Source: Cymbomonas tetramitiformis
Taxonomy: Eukaryota; Chlorophyta; Pyramimonadophyceae; Pyramimonadales; Pyramimonadaceae
Assembly (NCBI GenBank): GCA_001247695.2
Contig: LGRX02029031.1
Coordinates: forward strand, 1-38,802
Length of the DNA: 38,802 nucleotides
Reading direction: 5' to 3'
A program made the position numbers and the translations under genes. The notes beneath the pieces were generated by a model. The model was not told the origin of the DNA. It made no database searches and saw only the letters and a program-made list of their open reading frames with translations. Of the stretch, positions 20,958-30,804 are shown piece after piece; the stretch's first letter is position 1, and each line of letters begins with the position of its first letter.

Positions 20958-21389
20958 TATTTTAATTCACGAAAAAGTAAAACAAAAAGGGCGATGAGCT
21001 GTAAGCGGTGTTATGCAAAGTAGGTTTTGGATTGTGAGGAAGACTGGTCGAGTTTATTGAGTTTCAATAAGTTTTGTTCTCTCGTCATCAAAATCTGAGA
21101 ATTGCAAATCGAAGTATTTTATTGGACGGGCCGAACGCGACAAAGAACTCGAATCTGCATTCAAGATCTCGATTTCGATTGATGACATCTGCACTCGATC
21201 CGGGAACTTGAGTACAGAGTGATGTTATTGGACAAAGTTTGGTCGATCGATCCGATGAATTTAATATGACCGACCGTAATATTCAAATTCAAAGTCATCG
21301 GCTGTCGCCCCTGACGAAACTCGGAATGAACTGTCGTCGTTTTCATTTCACGGAAATTGGCTTCATAAGATTTTTGAACTATTTTTCTG
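20958..21389. promoter_or_regulatory. 432-bp divergent promoter region
   Basis: Separates the start codons of the MYND gene (20957, minus) and the transposase-like gene (21390, plus), so it must hold both promoters. ATTGG (inverted CCAAT) occurs at about 21121, 21228 and 21355. CGATC/GATCG words cluster at 21190-21255. The TCATTAG..TAATGA near-palindrome of the flanking introns is absent here. Confidence 0.55.
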
Positions 21390-24300
21390 ATGGGGCCGTT
21401 CTGGCGAATAGCTGACGAAGCTATCGACGAAGTTATTGACCTTTCACAGCCTGCAATATACTACACCCAGAAGGAAGACGATATCATAGAAATAGAAACA
21501 GACGTATTTCGCTCATCGCCAGTTAACGCTCCTCGCTCATCGCTATACAAAACAGTTTGCGACGATGAGATATTATGCTTTCCGTGCGTTGAAACGCCAA
21601 TGCACTCGAAAAGCGCAGAAACTCCAATGACTGCAAACTTGCAAAAGACTAGCGACTCTCGCGCGACTCAGCGCTCATCGGACTCTGATGACACAATAAA
21701 CACGCAAGAGTCTAGTTCGCGAAAGATCACAAGTGTTGACTTCAATGAGATAACGCAAAGCCTTGAAGCAAGCTTTAGTTCACACTCCGTGGGTGACGAA
21801 AAGAGTGAAAGTGTGCTGAATGGGAAAACAACTAAGGTCGGAAAAGAGCGAGCAGTTTACACATCAGTAAAAAGAAAACCCAAAGTTAAGAGTCAAATAT
21901 CAATCAAAGAACGAAACCTTTCACAATCAGACATGGAAAGTATTGCAACTTATCGGTGCAAGTGCAAATCGTTTTGCTCATTAATGTTTCACACATCAGC
22001 TTTAGCTGCTCAACGCGAAATGTTTTGGAACTTGTCTCAAAAAGATCGTAAAGAATGGATGATAAGAGATCTTATGAAGAGCGGGACCAGAACTTGTGAC
22101 TCAAGATTCATATTTATGTTCTTCATATGTGACAGACCGGTAAGTTTGCCAAAACTGCTCATTAGGTTAATGAGCGGTTTTCCTTCTTTTTTATAAAATC
22201 CCCTTGAAGAATATTTTTTTGTTCGTATTCCTGAAAGTGTGCCAAAACTGCTCATTAGGTTAATGAGCGGTTTTCCTTCTTTTTTATAAAATCCCCTTGA
22301 AGAATATTTTTTTGTTCGTATTCCTGAAAGTGTGCCAAAACTGCTCATTAGGTTAATGAGCGGTTTTCCTTCTTTTTTATAAAATCCCCTTGAAGAATAT
22401 TTTTTTGTTCGTATTCCTGAAAGTGTGCCAAAACTGCTCATTAGGTTAATGAGCGGTTTTCCTTCTTTTTTATAAATTCCCCTTGAAGAATATTTTTTTG
22501 TTCGTATTCCTGAAAGTGTGCCAAAACTGCTCATTAGGTTAATGAGCGGTTTTCCTTCTTTTTTATAAATCCCCTTGAAGAATATTTTTTTGTTCGTATT
22601 CCTGAAAGTGTGCCAAAACTGCTCATTAGGTTAATGAGCGGTTTTCCTTCTTTTTTTAAAATCCCCTTGAAGAATATTTTTTTGTTCGTATTCCTGAAAG
22701 TGTGCCAAAACTGCTCATTAGGTTAATGAGCGGTTTTCCTTCTTTTTTATAAATCCCCTTGAAGAATTGTTTTTGTTCGTATTTCTGAAAGTGTGCCAAA
22801 ACTGCTCATTAGGTTAATGAGCGGTTTTCCTTCTTTTGTTTCAAATCCCCTTGAAGAATATTTTTTTGTTCGTATTCCTGAAAGTGTGCCAAAACTGCTC
22901 ATTAGGTTAATGAGCGGTTTTCCTTCTTTTTGAAAACATTCACTTTGCTGGTATATTTACAGGTGTGTTCGGCCTTCTACCAGAAGGTTTACAAAGTAAG
23001 CCAAGGCTATTTCTGCGACGTACGCGAGCGCGTTCTCTCTGGAAGAACAAATTTCATTCACGGGCTGACTGGCAGTGAGGCAAATCGGCGTTTGTCCAAC
23101 AAAAAATCAAATGTCGTCGCCTTCGTGAATAAATATGCGGAAGAACAGGGCGAACCTCAGCCTCATAAACCTGAGACGCATCTCCCGTCGGGGAAGACAA
23201 GAGAAGAGATTTGGGATGACTATCTCGATTCTTTATCTATTCACGACCGCAAATCCAAGGAAGTCTCCTTGCCGTACTTCTACGAAATCTGGAAAGACGA
23301 GTTCAAATCTTGGCTCAAAGTTCCGAAGTGCAAGCGTTTTTCGCAGTGCAGTGTATGTGCTTCGATCAAACTCTTGAAGGAGGGCACACCTAAATCCCAG
23401 CACGGTAAGCTAAATTCTGAAAAATACAGTATTTGCATTTGTTTTACGTTGTTTTAGAAGTTTGTATATTAAAACGTTTTTTTTTTCAGGTCAATACGAC
23501 AAAATGCGAGAGGTGCACCTTAACCAAGCGCGTGCCGAGCGTGAGAAGTTCTACAAACACGGCCGAAAATCTAACATGACTAAGAGCATCAAGGAAAACA
23601 AGACGTGGTGGAAATATTCCTCTGTCATCATTGACGGGATGACCCAATGGACGACGCGCCTGCCGCATTTCAGGCGCATGCCATCATATCTGGACCGAAA
23701 GGACTTCTTGGACGTGCACAATATGGGTAGCATCATCGAAAACGTTGGCCGGTTTATGGACTTCAACTACGCGAATTACGGTGACGACGCCAACTTCCTG
23801 CTGAACGTGCTGCATCGTGACGTCACTCGAATTCAAGAGCACCGTCGTAAAGGGGATGGCGAGGAACCGTACCCGATGCCGGAAGTGTTAGACGTCCAGC
23901 TTGACAACGTGGGCACCAACAAGAGCATTATGCTTTTGGCGTATATCTCTTGGTTGGTTATGTCTGGCGCGTTCAAGAAGGTGAAGGTGAACTTCCTAAT
24001 CGTCGGCCACACCCACGAGAACATCGACCAGATGTTCTCGCGTTTTTCTGTGCGCTTAAAACGCAAGCTTGCGATGACCCTTGACGAAATGATGGAAATC
24101 GCAAAGGAGTGTTTCTCGGATGGCATCTTCACGACCGCGGTGGCGAAAGTGCACGATTTGAAGACCTGGTTCGGTGGTCGCTACGAGAACGTCTGTGGCA
24201 TCTCCACGCAGCAGACCTTCAAAGCGTTCAAGAACGAGGCCGGCGAAGTGGTCGTGCAATACAAGATGTATTCCACCGACAAGAAGTGGCTACCAGAGGA

Positions 24301-25318
24301 GGGCCTCAAGGTGTTGAACTGTATGCCCGAGAACCTGCCTGATTTTGTCAAACCGAAAGCCTTCTCCAAAGAAGGGCTTACGAAGCTCGAGGATCTGGTG
24401 GACGGGATGCGGACCATTTTGAGTACGACGTTTACACCTACCCACGAGGCGTGGTGGGCGGAGCTGTTGAGGAAGCAACGAAAGCTGACCGAGGAGGGCA
24501 TTTTCGAGGAGCCCAATGTCCCGTTCGTTTTGCCGAGCAAATTGCACGCACGTTTGAATGCCCCTTTGGTGCATGCCCTGGAAGCTCCTCTCAGACTCGC
24601 CGAAGCTCAGATGCCAGCAGCAGCAGAAATTCCAGCCCGAATTCAAGAACGCGTAGAACGTGCACCGATTGCCGTGTACACGGGCAAACGTAAGGCGGTG
24701 AATCGGGCTGCTAGAAAAGCTGAAGCGTACGTGGCCAACCCGGTATGGGAGGTTTCGTTCGATCAGATGACCGTAAACAGCTACGCCGTTTGCTTCGGAG
24801 AAATCACGGGCGTGAAGGCCAACGATGTATGCCAATTCCGTGTCAAGCTCAACGGCAAAGAATGGTCGGACCCCCTGATGCTTGTCCGAGTGCATGCACG
24901 GATTGTCTACACGAAGGAGTTGAAGTACAAGTACCTGAAAGTGAAGACATACACGGACACTAAGGAGCGAAGACTCGGAAAGGTGTTGGCAGGGAAAGCG
25001 GGAGCCTTCTGGGAGAACGCATCCGATACGCCGTCAACTGAGCCCTTCAAAAGTGCAGAGATATTGCTAGCGTGGAACATCGCAGCTAACGAAGCAAAAG
25101 GTTGTATCCCAGAAGAACAGTATGGGCAACTTATAGTGGCACTGCTTGCGCAAAGAGCCAAGAAAAGACGAATTGATAACGGGCAAATGGAAGAAACCGA
25201 AGGCGATGAAGACAATAGCGAAAACGAGGGAAATGAGGAAGTGCCGACCTGTCCCGACCGGTCCAGACCTGACCAGAGGTGTAAAGACCTAGACGACGGT
25301 AGCGATGTTGAAATGTGA
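21390..25318 (+). CDS. DUF7869-like putative DDE transposase, three exons (1006 aa)
   Basis: Exons 21390-22139, 22963-23404 and 23490-25318; introns of 823 bp (GTAAGT..TTTACAG) and 85 bp (GTAAGC..TTTTCAG); frame preserved. The first 190 residues are Ser/Thr-rich and disordered-looking. Then comes a Cys-rich region (YRCKCKSFC about 193-201, FSQCSVCASIKLL near 380) and, in exon 3, IDGMTQWTTRLPHF (Asp446), VQLDNVGTNKS (Asp536) and VGHTHENIDQMFSRFS (Glu574, Asp577). I recall these motifs from the DUF7869 group of transposon-like proteins; the spaced acidic residues fit an RNase H-type DDE/D core. A basic/linker region and an acidic tail follow. The position, divergent from MYND and between TIRs, supports a transposase role; catalysis is inferred. 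Confidence 0.68.
22155..22930. repeat. Array B: 93-bp tandem repeat in the transposase-gene intron
   Basis: Nine copies of CTGCTCATTAGGTTAATGAG begin at 22155, 22248, 22341, 22434, 22527, 22619, 22711, 22802 and 22895 (period 91-93 bp). The rest of each unit (CGGTTTTCCTTCTTTTTT, CCCCTTGAAGAATATTTTTT, GTTCGTATTCCTGAAAGTG) is unrelated to array A. The first copy lies 15 bp after the exon 1 donor and the last ends about 40 bp before the acceptor, so the array is nearly the whole intron. Confidence 0.93.
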
Positions 25319-25603
25319 ATAGAATCAGTTGACTAAGACGCAAGAAATAGATGTACATAATGTAAATACGATTATTAGAGAAATCTGATATGGCAATTGC
25401 TCATTTCTTTTGTATGTCATGCTCGCTACCATTTACACCACAGAAAATAAATTGCATGCTTCACCGTGTCTTGGAAACATTTTCGTACGTGTCTTGTAAT
25501 TTTACCGTTGCGGAGGCCTGCGAGCAAAATTATTTTCAACATTAACATTTTCAGCACATATATTTTCTAAATATCGCCAAAAACAGCTAATGTCAATTAT
25601 CTA
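25319..25603. other. 3' flank of the transposase-like gene
   Basis: AT-rich. TGTAAAT at about 25361 might serve as a polyadenylation signal but the match is weak. No gene is seen before the right TIR. Confidence 0.4.
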
Positions 25604-25634
25604 CCCTAATGTCAATTTCATCGAATAGCGTGTT
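25604..25634. repeat. Right terminal inverted repeat of the 10.6-kb element
   Basis: Inverted copy of 15034-15064. ATAT follows directly, as it precedes the left end. Confidence 0.8.
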
Positions 25635-25638
25635 ATAT

Positions 25639-27372
25639 ACCAACAGTGCAACATAGATGTATAAATTATGCAGAGGATTAAAAAGTAAGGGCTTATCTGT
25701 AAACCATCGTGTAGTTCTGTTGATCGATTCGATGGCGATCTGTCCGCGCCTAACCGACCATGGGCTTGTACCCCATGGCACCGGGGGTTTATCCAACAAT
25801 ACACCTATATCACACTGCAACATGCATATATCATATATATGCTAGATCTTGCAAGTATAGGCTATATTGAAAACCCAAATAGTGTAAGGTGCCAGTCTTG
25901 ATTATTAAGACAGGAATTAGTTCAGTTATCCATGACGGAGGATTTGGGATTGGATAACTGTTCTCCCGTTGATCAAGATGGATACACACCGGAGCTACTT
26001 GTGAAAATATACCAATCGACGCATCATTCATCATGATGAGATGTACAGGATTACAACAGTATACTAACTATATTGATATACATCATACTTGTTACATGTT
26101 GTCCAGTGGTATACAGACTACCCTGTATGATTATCACTTTACTTAAGTGTACTCAATCAGTAAGTACATGCACAATATATAGTCACTGACATTACTATGT
26201 ATACTGACATTACACTGAGTCAGTAAGTGTATATGATCAAGTATAATATCAACATCACATGTATGATGCATAGATACCATCCAACAAACACATGTGCGTG
26301 TTGGATGTCAGTGATGGCGATAGATAAGGGAACAGGATCAATCTACATGCTGAAGGGCTGGATGGAGAATATCTCCAGACCCGAAGGCAGTATACAATGT
26401 TCACAAAACAGTTGGTCACTGTTGAACACTGTCCATGCCCTTTTCACTCTATCGCTGGAGCAACACCATCATCTACTATGCATTTTGACAGTTGATTCAA
26501 TACCTGATCACTTCAAAGCATATCTTAGTAAATCTCACAGATCAGAACTCATCTTGACAGTGATGTAGCTGATAGAGGTTATTAAACAGACACTGCTCTG
26601 ATTGTTCAAGCATTGTTCCGATTTACTTAGAAACTGGAGATATCATTTTGATACTCTTCCAGTGCACCGCCATATGCCTAAGTAAATGATAAATTACCTG
26701 ATTACTATGAGCATTTGCTCAAATTACTTAGTATCTGGATGGCACTACCATCCAGAGTATTGTCATAGATCCAAAGAGATAAAACAGACCTCCAGCAGAC
26801 CCATTCGTGGGTAGGCAACGTGATCAACAGCCAAGGACAGGCGATCGAACCGAGGAGTAAGTCTCGCCTGAAGCTACTAGCTAAGGTTATCTAAGGAGTT
26901 GGCAGTCCTAAGTAAGTAATAAACCATCTCACAAGTTATCACTTAAGTGACTGCAAGTCACTATTGATAAATCTACATATATGTATTAGGGTTTGGTCTA
27001 TTCATCATGGGTTTCAATCAGTAAAACCCCAAATAATGGCCATGCACATATCTTCACAGAACACCATGAAAAAATATCAATTTCAATTTCATGAGTGCAA
27101 GTGAGATATATTACAGAGTTGTGACAAATGTATACATCATGGTATACACTGGGACTTATACAACAGTTGTATATAAATAAACCAAAAGTGACAGAAATAG
27201 GTGAAAATCTCACACGTTAGATTTCAAAATGAAAATTTGAGTCCAATTTTTTCGCGGATTCCAATTTTTCACCTATCAAGGTATATGGGGAAAATACCTG
27301 AGCACTTCACATCTCGTGTAACACCCTAAAATCGTGTGCAAAAACCTAGGGGTGTAACATACACCTCAGGGA
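25639..27372. other. AT-rich intergenic region, no gene recognised
   Basis: Repeated short words (AGTAAGTA, CTTAAGTG, TTACTTAG) occur from 26130 to 26950. A hairpin lies at 26278-26307 (CATCCAACA / TGTTGGATG). A 113-codon open frame at 26227-26568 has no recognisable domain and lies in low-complexity DNA. TGTAACACCCTA at 27317 resembles the start of the chromovirus-type LTR at 29435. Confidence 0.45.
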
Positions 27373-27377
27373 TCACA

Positions 27378-27551
27378 TGTTGGAAACAGCACAGCAGCCA
27401 CGGGGAGAACGCTCCCGGCGAGATAGAACGAACTCAATAATTGATAACATACGGGAATAAATACTTTGACTGACACAAGCAGAGTCACCGAAGATGACAT
27501 ACCGGAAATGACACGTGACAGTACGAACATGTCACAGTGCCAATTCCAGCA
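27378..27551 (-). repeat. 3' LTR of the small LTR element (minus orientation)
   Basis: 174 bp, TG...CA ends; 172 of 174 positions equal the partner LTR at 29159-29332. A perfect 8-bp hairpin (27554-27571) lies just inside. Confidence 0.92.
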
Positions 27552-28011
27552 CACCACCTCATCTGAGGTGGCTCTACAGCTTGTGAAAGTCACCACCCTA
27601 GCTACTAGAGTTTACATATAATGAGAATGGTTAAGTCTAGAAGCTAGAAAGATCACAAGGTTAAAGGATTGAACAGAGGATGCCGAATAAAATACTGCTA
27701 GGTGCTCATCTCATGCGGGTCAGATTTCTAAGTCAAATTCCTGCCGGCTAGTGGTCAGCAGCGAGTACCCGTGCCGCCTGTCTGCTCACGGGAAAAGAAG
27801 TAAAGATGATTGAAGCTGCCTGTCGGCTTAGCTGTGGACGTCGATTGCGAACTGAGAAAAGAGGTCTTAAATGCCTGAAAGGTCCGACTTACTAAACATG
27901 TCCAGCTGTCCGCTAGTGGTCAAAACTCGAATCACAAAATACATCGGAGAGATCCCCATCTCAGCTAGTGGTCGAAACACGAGATAAAAGCCCTGCCTGT
28001 CCGTTTAGAAA

Positions 28012-28944
28012 TTAAGATGACCTAGAAGAATAACCATCGTAGGAGTCGCTGCCAGCACCACCAGACCCAGAGTCGTAGCGGTCTCCAGAATCGTAGTCGG
28101 AGTGGTCAAAATCCTCCTCGCAAGCACCACCAGAGTCGTGCTCCTCGCGATCGGAATGCTCGTGGGTGTAAGAATAATTGTCGTAGTTTCCGTCCGCTGG
28201 CGCAGCGCCCTCAACAAAAGTAGATGCGCTACCAGTCGAAATGTCTTGCTGCGGGAAAAACTCAGCTTCTGAAGCCTCCAAAACACCGCCATAGTAGTCG
28301 CCCTGGAAACCTGTGTCCAGGGCGGGCTGCTGTTCCAACTGAGAAGAAGAAAATGTCGGAGAGGCCAATCGGCCACCAGTCTCCTCCCAATCGTCGTCAG
28401 ATTCATCGTAATACCCAAGTGGGTACTCCGATTCATCGTCACTCTCACTACTGTCAAAAACTGCGTGGATATCCTGCTCTGAATCAACGACACGAGAGAG
28501 GTACTCTACAGAATGATGGTAGTGACGCTCCACACGAACAGGAGGGGCCTGGTGTGGGAGCCTGCGCAAACTGGAACGCCCAGTCGCGGGTCTGGTAGTG
28601 GTAATCTGCGAAGAAACAGATCGGGTGTCCAAAATTACGGGTCCAGTGCCAACGCCCTGCTCACAGAAACAGACCTCCGAAGAAACCAGTGCATCGGACT
28701 CAGCACCACCAACTGCTGTGTCCTCTGAGACAATAATGACACTCAAAACAACTGGGTCGCAAACCGCAGAGGGCTGAGTCAAAATCTGCGGAGCACTCCG
28801 AAAATGATCAAGCGCTCTAGCCTGGGCTTGGCATAAAGAAACGAGCTGGACGCGTTTCAGGTGGTCCACCTTCTCCAATCTCTCGTCGCACGATAACAAA
28901 AGAGCAAGAAGCTCCCCATCGGACAAAATATTCTCGAGAGCCAT
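28012..28944 (-). CDS. Acidic protein of unknown function in the small LTR element (310 aa)
   Basis: The ATG at 28944-28942 opens an uninterrupted frame; upstream codons are also open to 29115 but without an earlier ATG that I can see. The N-terminus (about 1-60) is helical and Leu-rich (ILSDGELLALLLSCDERLEK, then HLKRVQLVSLCQAQARALDH). The middle is Val/Ser/Thr-rich. From about residue 135 the protein is strongly acidic with Ser, Asp, Glu, Tyr and Gly (SSESDDESEYPLGYYDESDD; the tail is DSGSGGAGSDSYDGYSSRSS). No zinc knuckle, protease or polymerase motif is present. It could be a very reduced gag or a captured gene; I do not recognise it. The frame has survived intact in a young insertion. 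Confidence 0.55.
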   Translation of the reverse strand: MALENILSDGELLALLLSCDERLEKVDHLKRVQLVSLCQAQARALDHFRSAPQILTQPSAVCDPVVLSVIIVSEDTAVGGAESDALVSSEVCFCEQGVGTGPVILDTRSVSSQITTTRPATGRSSLRRLPHQAPPVRVERHYHHSVEYLSRVVDSEQDIHAVFDSSESDDESEYPLGYYDESDDDWEETGGRLASPTFSSSQLEQQPALDTGFQGDYYGGVLEASEAEFFPQQDISTGSASTFVEGAAPADGNYDNYSYTHEHSDREEHDSGGACEEDFDHSDYDSGDRYDSGSGGAGSDSYDGYSSRSS

Positions 28945-29144
28945 CGTGGAAAAAGAAAGCGAACGCGAACAAAATAAATAATGCCGATACCACTCTGCCG
29001 TAAATTCCCGAAACTGCCGGATAGTCCAAGCGAAAATGAGAATCTGACTCCGTAAGCCGCGATAAAGACGGCTAAGCTCAAAATAAGGATAGAGCGAGTA
29101 CGAAATAAACTTCACGCCAAAAATTCACAATACGCAAGCGTAAA

Positions 29145-29158
29145 GTGGTCCCATAACC
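29145..29158 (-). promoter_or_regulatory. Primer binding site of the small LTR element
   Basis: On the minus strand GGTTATGGGACCAC directly follows the LTR end, resembling GGTTATGGGCCCAG of the half-tRNA-iMet class. Confidence 0.65.
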
Positions 29159-29332
29159 TGTTGGAAACAGCACAGCAGCCACGGGGAGAACGCTCCCGGC
29201 GAGATAGAACGAACTCAATAATTGATAACATACGGGAATACATACTTTGACTGACACAAGCAGAGTCACCGAAGATGACATACCGGAAATGAAACGTGAC
29301 AGTACGAACATGTCACAGTGCCAATTCCAGCA
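29159..29332 (-). repeat. 5' LTR of the small LTR element (minus orientation)
   Basis: 174 bp, followed on the plus strand by the TCACA duplication. The near identity of the pair implies recent insertion. Confidence 0.92.
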
Positions 29333-29434
29333 TCACATGATAAGCAGTGACATGCTGAGTACAGTTTTGCTTCTTTCCTTCGGGAAAACATGCATAATGC
29401 TCAATTTTGATATATATAGGTGTTACTGATACCA

Positions 29435-29852
29435 TGTAACACCCTAAGGTCATGGCAGGTGATTAGGGTCATAGTAACCCGTAACACCCTGAAATGCCAC
29501 GAAATACTAGTGAACAACACTGTACCTGTATTTGGCATAATGGTCATGCTGAAATCAGCACATACATGGCTGATATTTCGGGCAACAACCCAAGAACTGT
29601 AGGGCAACATCCCAAGAACTGTACAGCTGTCTCCTAAAAGAATTGCATGCTACTTGATGAGGTATTAGGCACTTGACAACTGCCTATGATTATCACACTT
29701 CCTTGAGGGGGGAAGAAGGTGGAATCATGTATATATACTTCACCTCATTATATAAATGTACAAACATAATACATGTACATATATATATATCACACACACA
29801 CATACACACATCCAATTTTGAAGGTTTTGTTGGTGTGGTGTTTGTTTTTTAG
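29435..29852 (+). repeat. Probable 5' LTR/leader of the chromovirus
   Basis: Begins TGTAACACCC, a common Ty3/gypsy LTR start, and GTAACACCCT recurs at 29481. A TATA-like TTATATAAATG lies at about 29749 and an AT/CA microsatellite at 29778-29812. The gag ATG follows at 29853. No matching 3' LTR was found downstream, so the right edge is not defined. The bases before 29435 read, on the minus strand, TGTTACA then TGGTATCAG, an LTR end plus a plant-type primer site, so a second, oppositely oriented LTR fragment may abut. Confidence 0.45.
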
Positions 29853-30804
29853 ATGGCAGTACCACCAATAGATGCAGATCCGTCCAATTGGTTCTTTGAC
29901 ATCCTGGGTTCATATGATGCCTTCAGCAGACTTAAAGTGCCAAAGTGGTTAACTGGTTATGCTGATACTCAGACCCGGTATGATGACATAGGGTACTTTG
30001 ATGCTATCAGCAGAATGAAACCATACATTAGTCGATATAGAGATCCAGATACAGAGCCTCAAGAGCCAGAAGAGGAGTATACAGAAGATCATGCTCCGCC
30101 TGTCTTCACAGACCCAGATGATGGTCAGATACAATCAGCACCAGTTTTAGCAGCACTCATTCCTAAGGTGAAAATGAATCCACCAAAGGAATACAGGGTT
30201 GGACAGGATGCAGAGGTATGGATTGAGACAGTGGATAGATATTTCCAGTTCGCATATCCAGGAGCAGCAGACAAGGATCTCATCACAGTCTTTCTCACCT
30301 TCCTCCAGAATAATGACAGACATTTCTTTCATGTCGTGGCTAAAACACCTGATGCCACATATGAAAATGTCAGGACCACATTCCTCAGGCAGTTCGGGAA
30401 TCCCCACAAGCAGTCAGTTGCCAAAAAGCATTTGATGGCACTACTGTACAGCAGGGTAACCAAACATTCTCGGATTACCTACGTACATTTACATCACTGG
30501 CTTCTTTAGCATCAGTTGATTTAGAGGATGTCTTGATTAAGGATAGGTTTGTCAGCAATATGGAATCAGACCTCAGAAAACAGTTCCATCTTAGATTCCT
30601 TACGGAAGATGAAAGGAATAACTTGTCGTGGGCACAAACCACACAGGTTTTGCTCGATTTGAATTATGTAGATCATTCGAAGCAGGCAGAGACCCTACAT
30701 TATAGGGGACAGAAGGAACAGTCAGGAGGTCCAGCCAAAAAGGAAAAGGATAAAGGTCGTGGCAACAAGCCATATGACCGTGGCAATCAGTCTCAGACAC
30801 TACC
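29853..30804 (+). pseudogene. Chromovirus gag, frameshifted and C-terminally deleted
   Basis: Frame 1 from ATG 29853 includes the gag capsid core (MNPPKEYRVGQDAEVWIETV, FLRQFGNP). At about 30455 the natural reading shifts to GNQTFSDYLRTFTSLASL and continues as KDRFVSNMESDLRKQFHLRF to a basic KKEKDKGRGNKPYDRGNQSQ tail. The CCHC knuckle expected next is absent; the text passes straight into pol. An N-terminal motif appears twice (SYDAFSRLKVPKWL and YFDAISRMKPYISR). Confidence 0.7.

Larger units (their letters stand above)
15034..25634. mobile_element. 10.6-kb TIR-bounded element with three genes
   Basis: AACACGCTATTCGATGAAA starts at 15034, and its reverse complement ends at 25634. With the following GACATTA and GG the inverted repeats are 31 bp, 28 of 31 identical. 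ATAT lies outside both ends (15030-15033 and 25635-25638) and may be a 4-bp target duplication, although ATAT is self-complementary and the exact boundary is therefore ambiguous by a few bases. Inside are the ParB/methyltransferase gene, the MYND gene and the DDE-like transposase gene, with 19 copies of a near-palindrome between 18.8 and 22.9 kb. I know no transposon family with this gene set; the reading as one mobile unit is inference from the TIRs, the transposase-like gene and the shared repeats. Confidence 0.68.
27378..29332 (-). mobile_element. Small copia-like LTR element (1955 bp) with one ORF
   Basis: Two 174-bp direct repeats (27378-27551 and 29159-29332) differ at only two positions. 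On the minus strand they start TGCTGGAA and end TTCCAACA. TCACA flanks both sides (27373-27377, 29333-29337), a perfect 5-bp target duplication. On the minus strand the base after the 29159 LTR edge begins GGTTATGGGACCAC, a half-tRNA-iMet-like primer site, which sets the orientation. The CCACCTCA/TGAGGTGG hairpin next to 27551 occupies the polypurine-tract position. The internal 1607 bp encode one acidic protein and no recognisable gag or pol. It is inserted in older chromovirus-LTR-like DNA. Confidence 0.9.

Noticed and set aside
19288..22930. CRISPR-like arrays
   Set aside because: The sequence between palindrome copies is itself repeated, not unique, and the arrays lie in spliceosomal introns of a eukaryote.
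15034..25634. Integrated giant-virus or virophage segment
   Set aside because: MYND and methyltransferase genes occur in giant viruses, but no capsid, packaging ATPase or polymerase is present, genes have introns, and paired TIRs with a transposase-like gene fit a transposon better.
26227..26568. 113-codon frame as a gene
   Set aside because: Lies in AT-rich repeat-word DNA, includes a hairpin, and has no recognisable motif.
27317..27359. Complete miniature LTR element
   Set aside because: TGTAACACCCTA and GGGGTGTAACA are suggestive, but the second is not the inverse of the first (TGTTACA expected) and the segment is only 43 bp.
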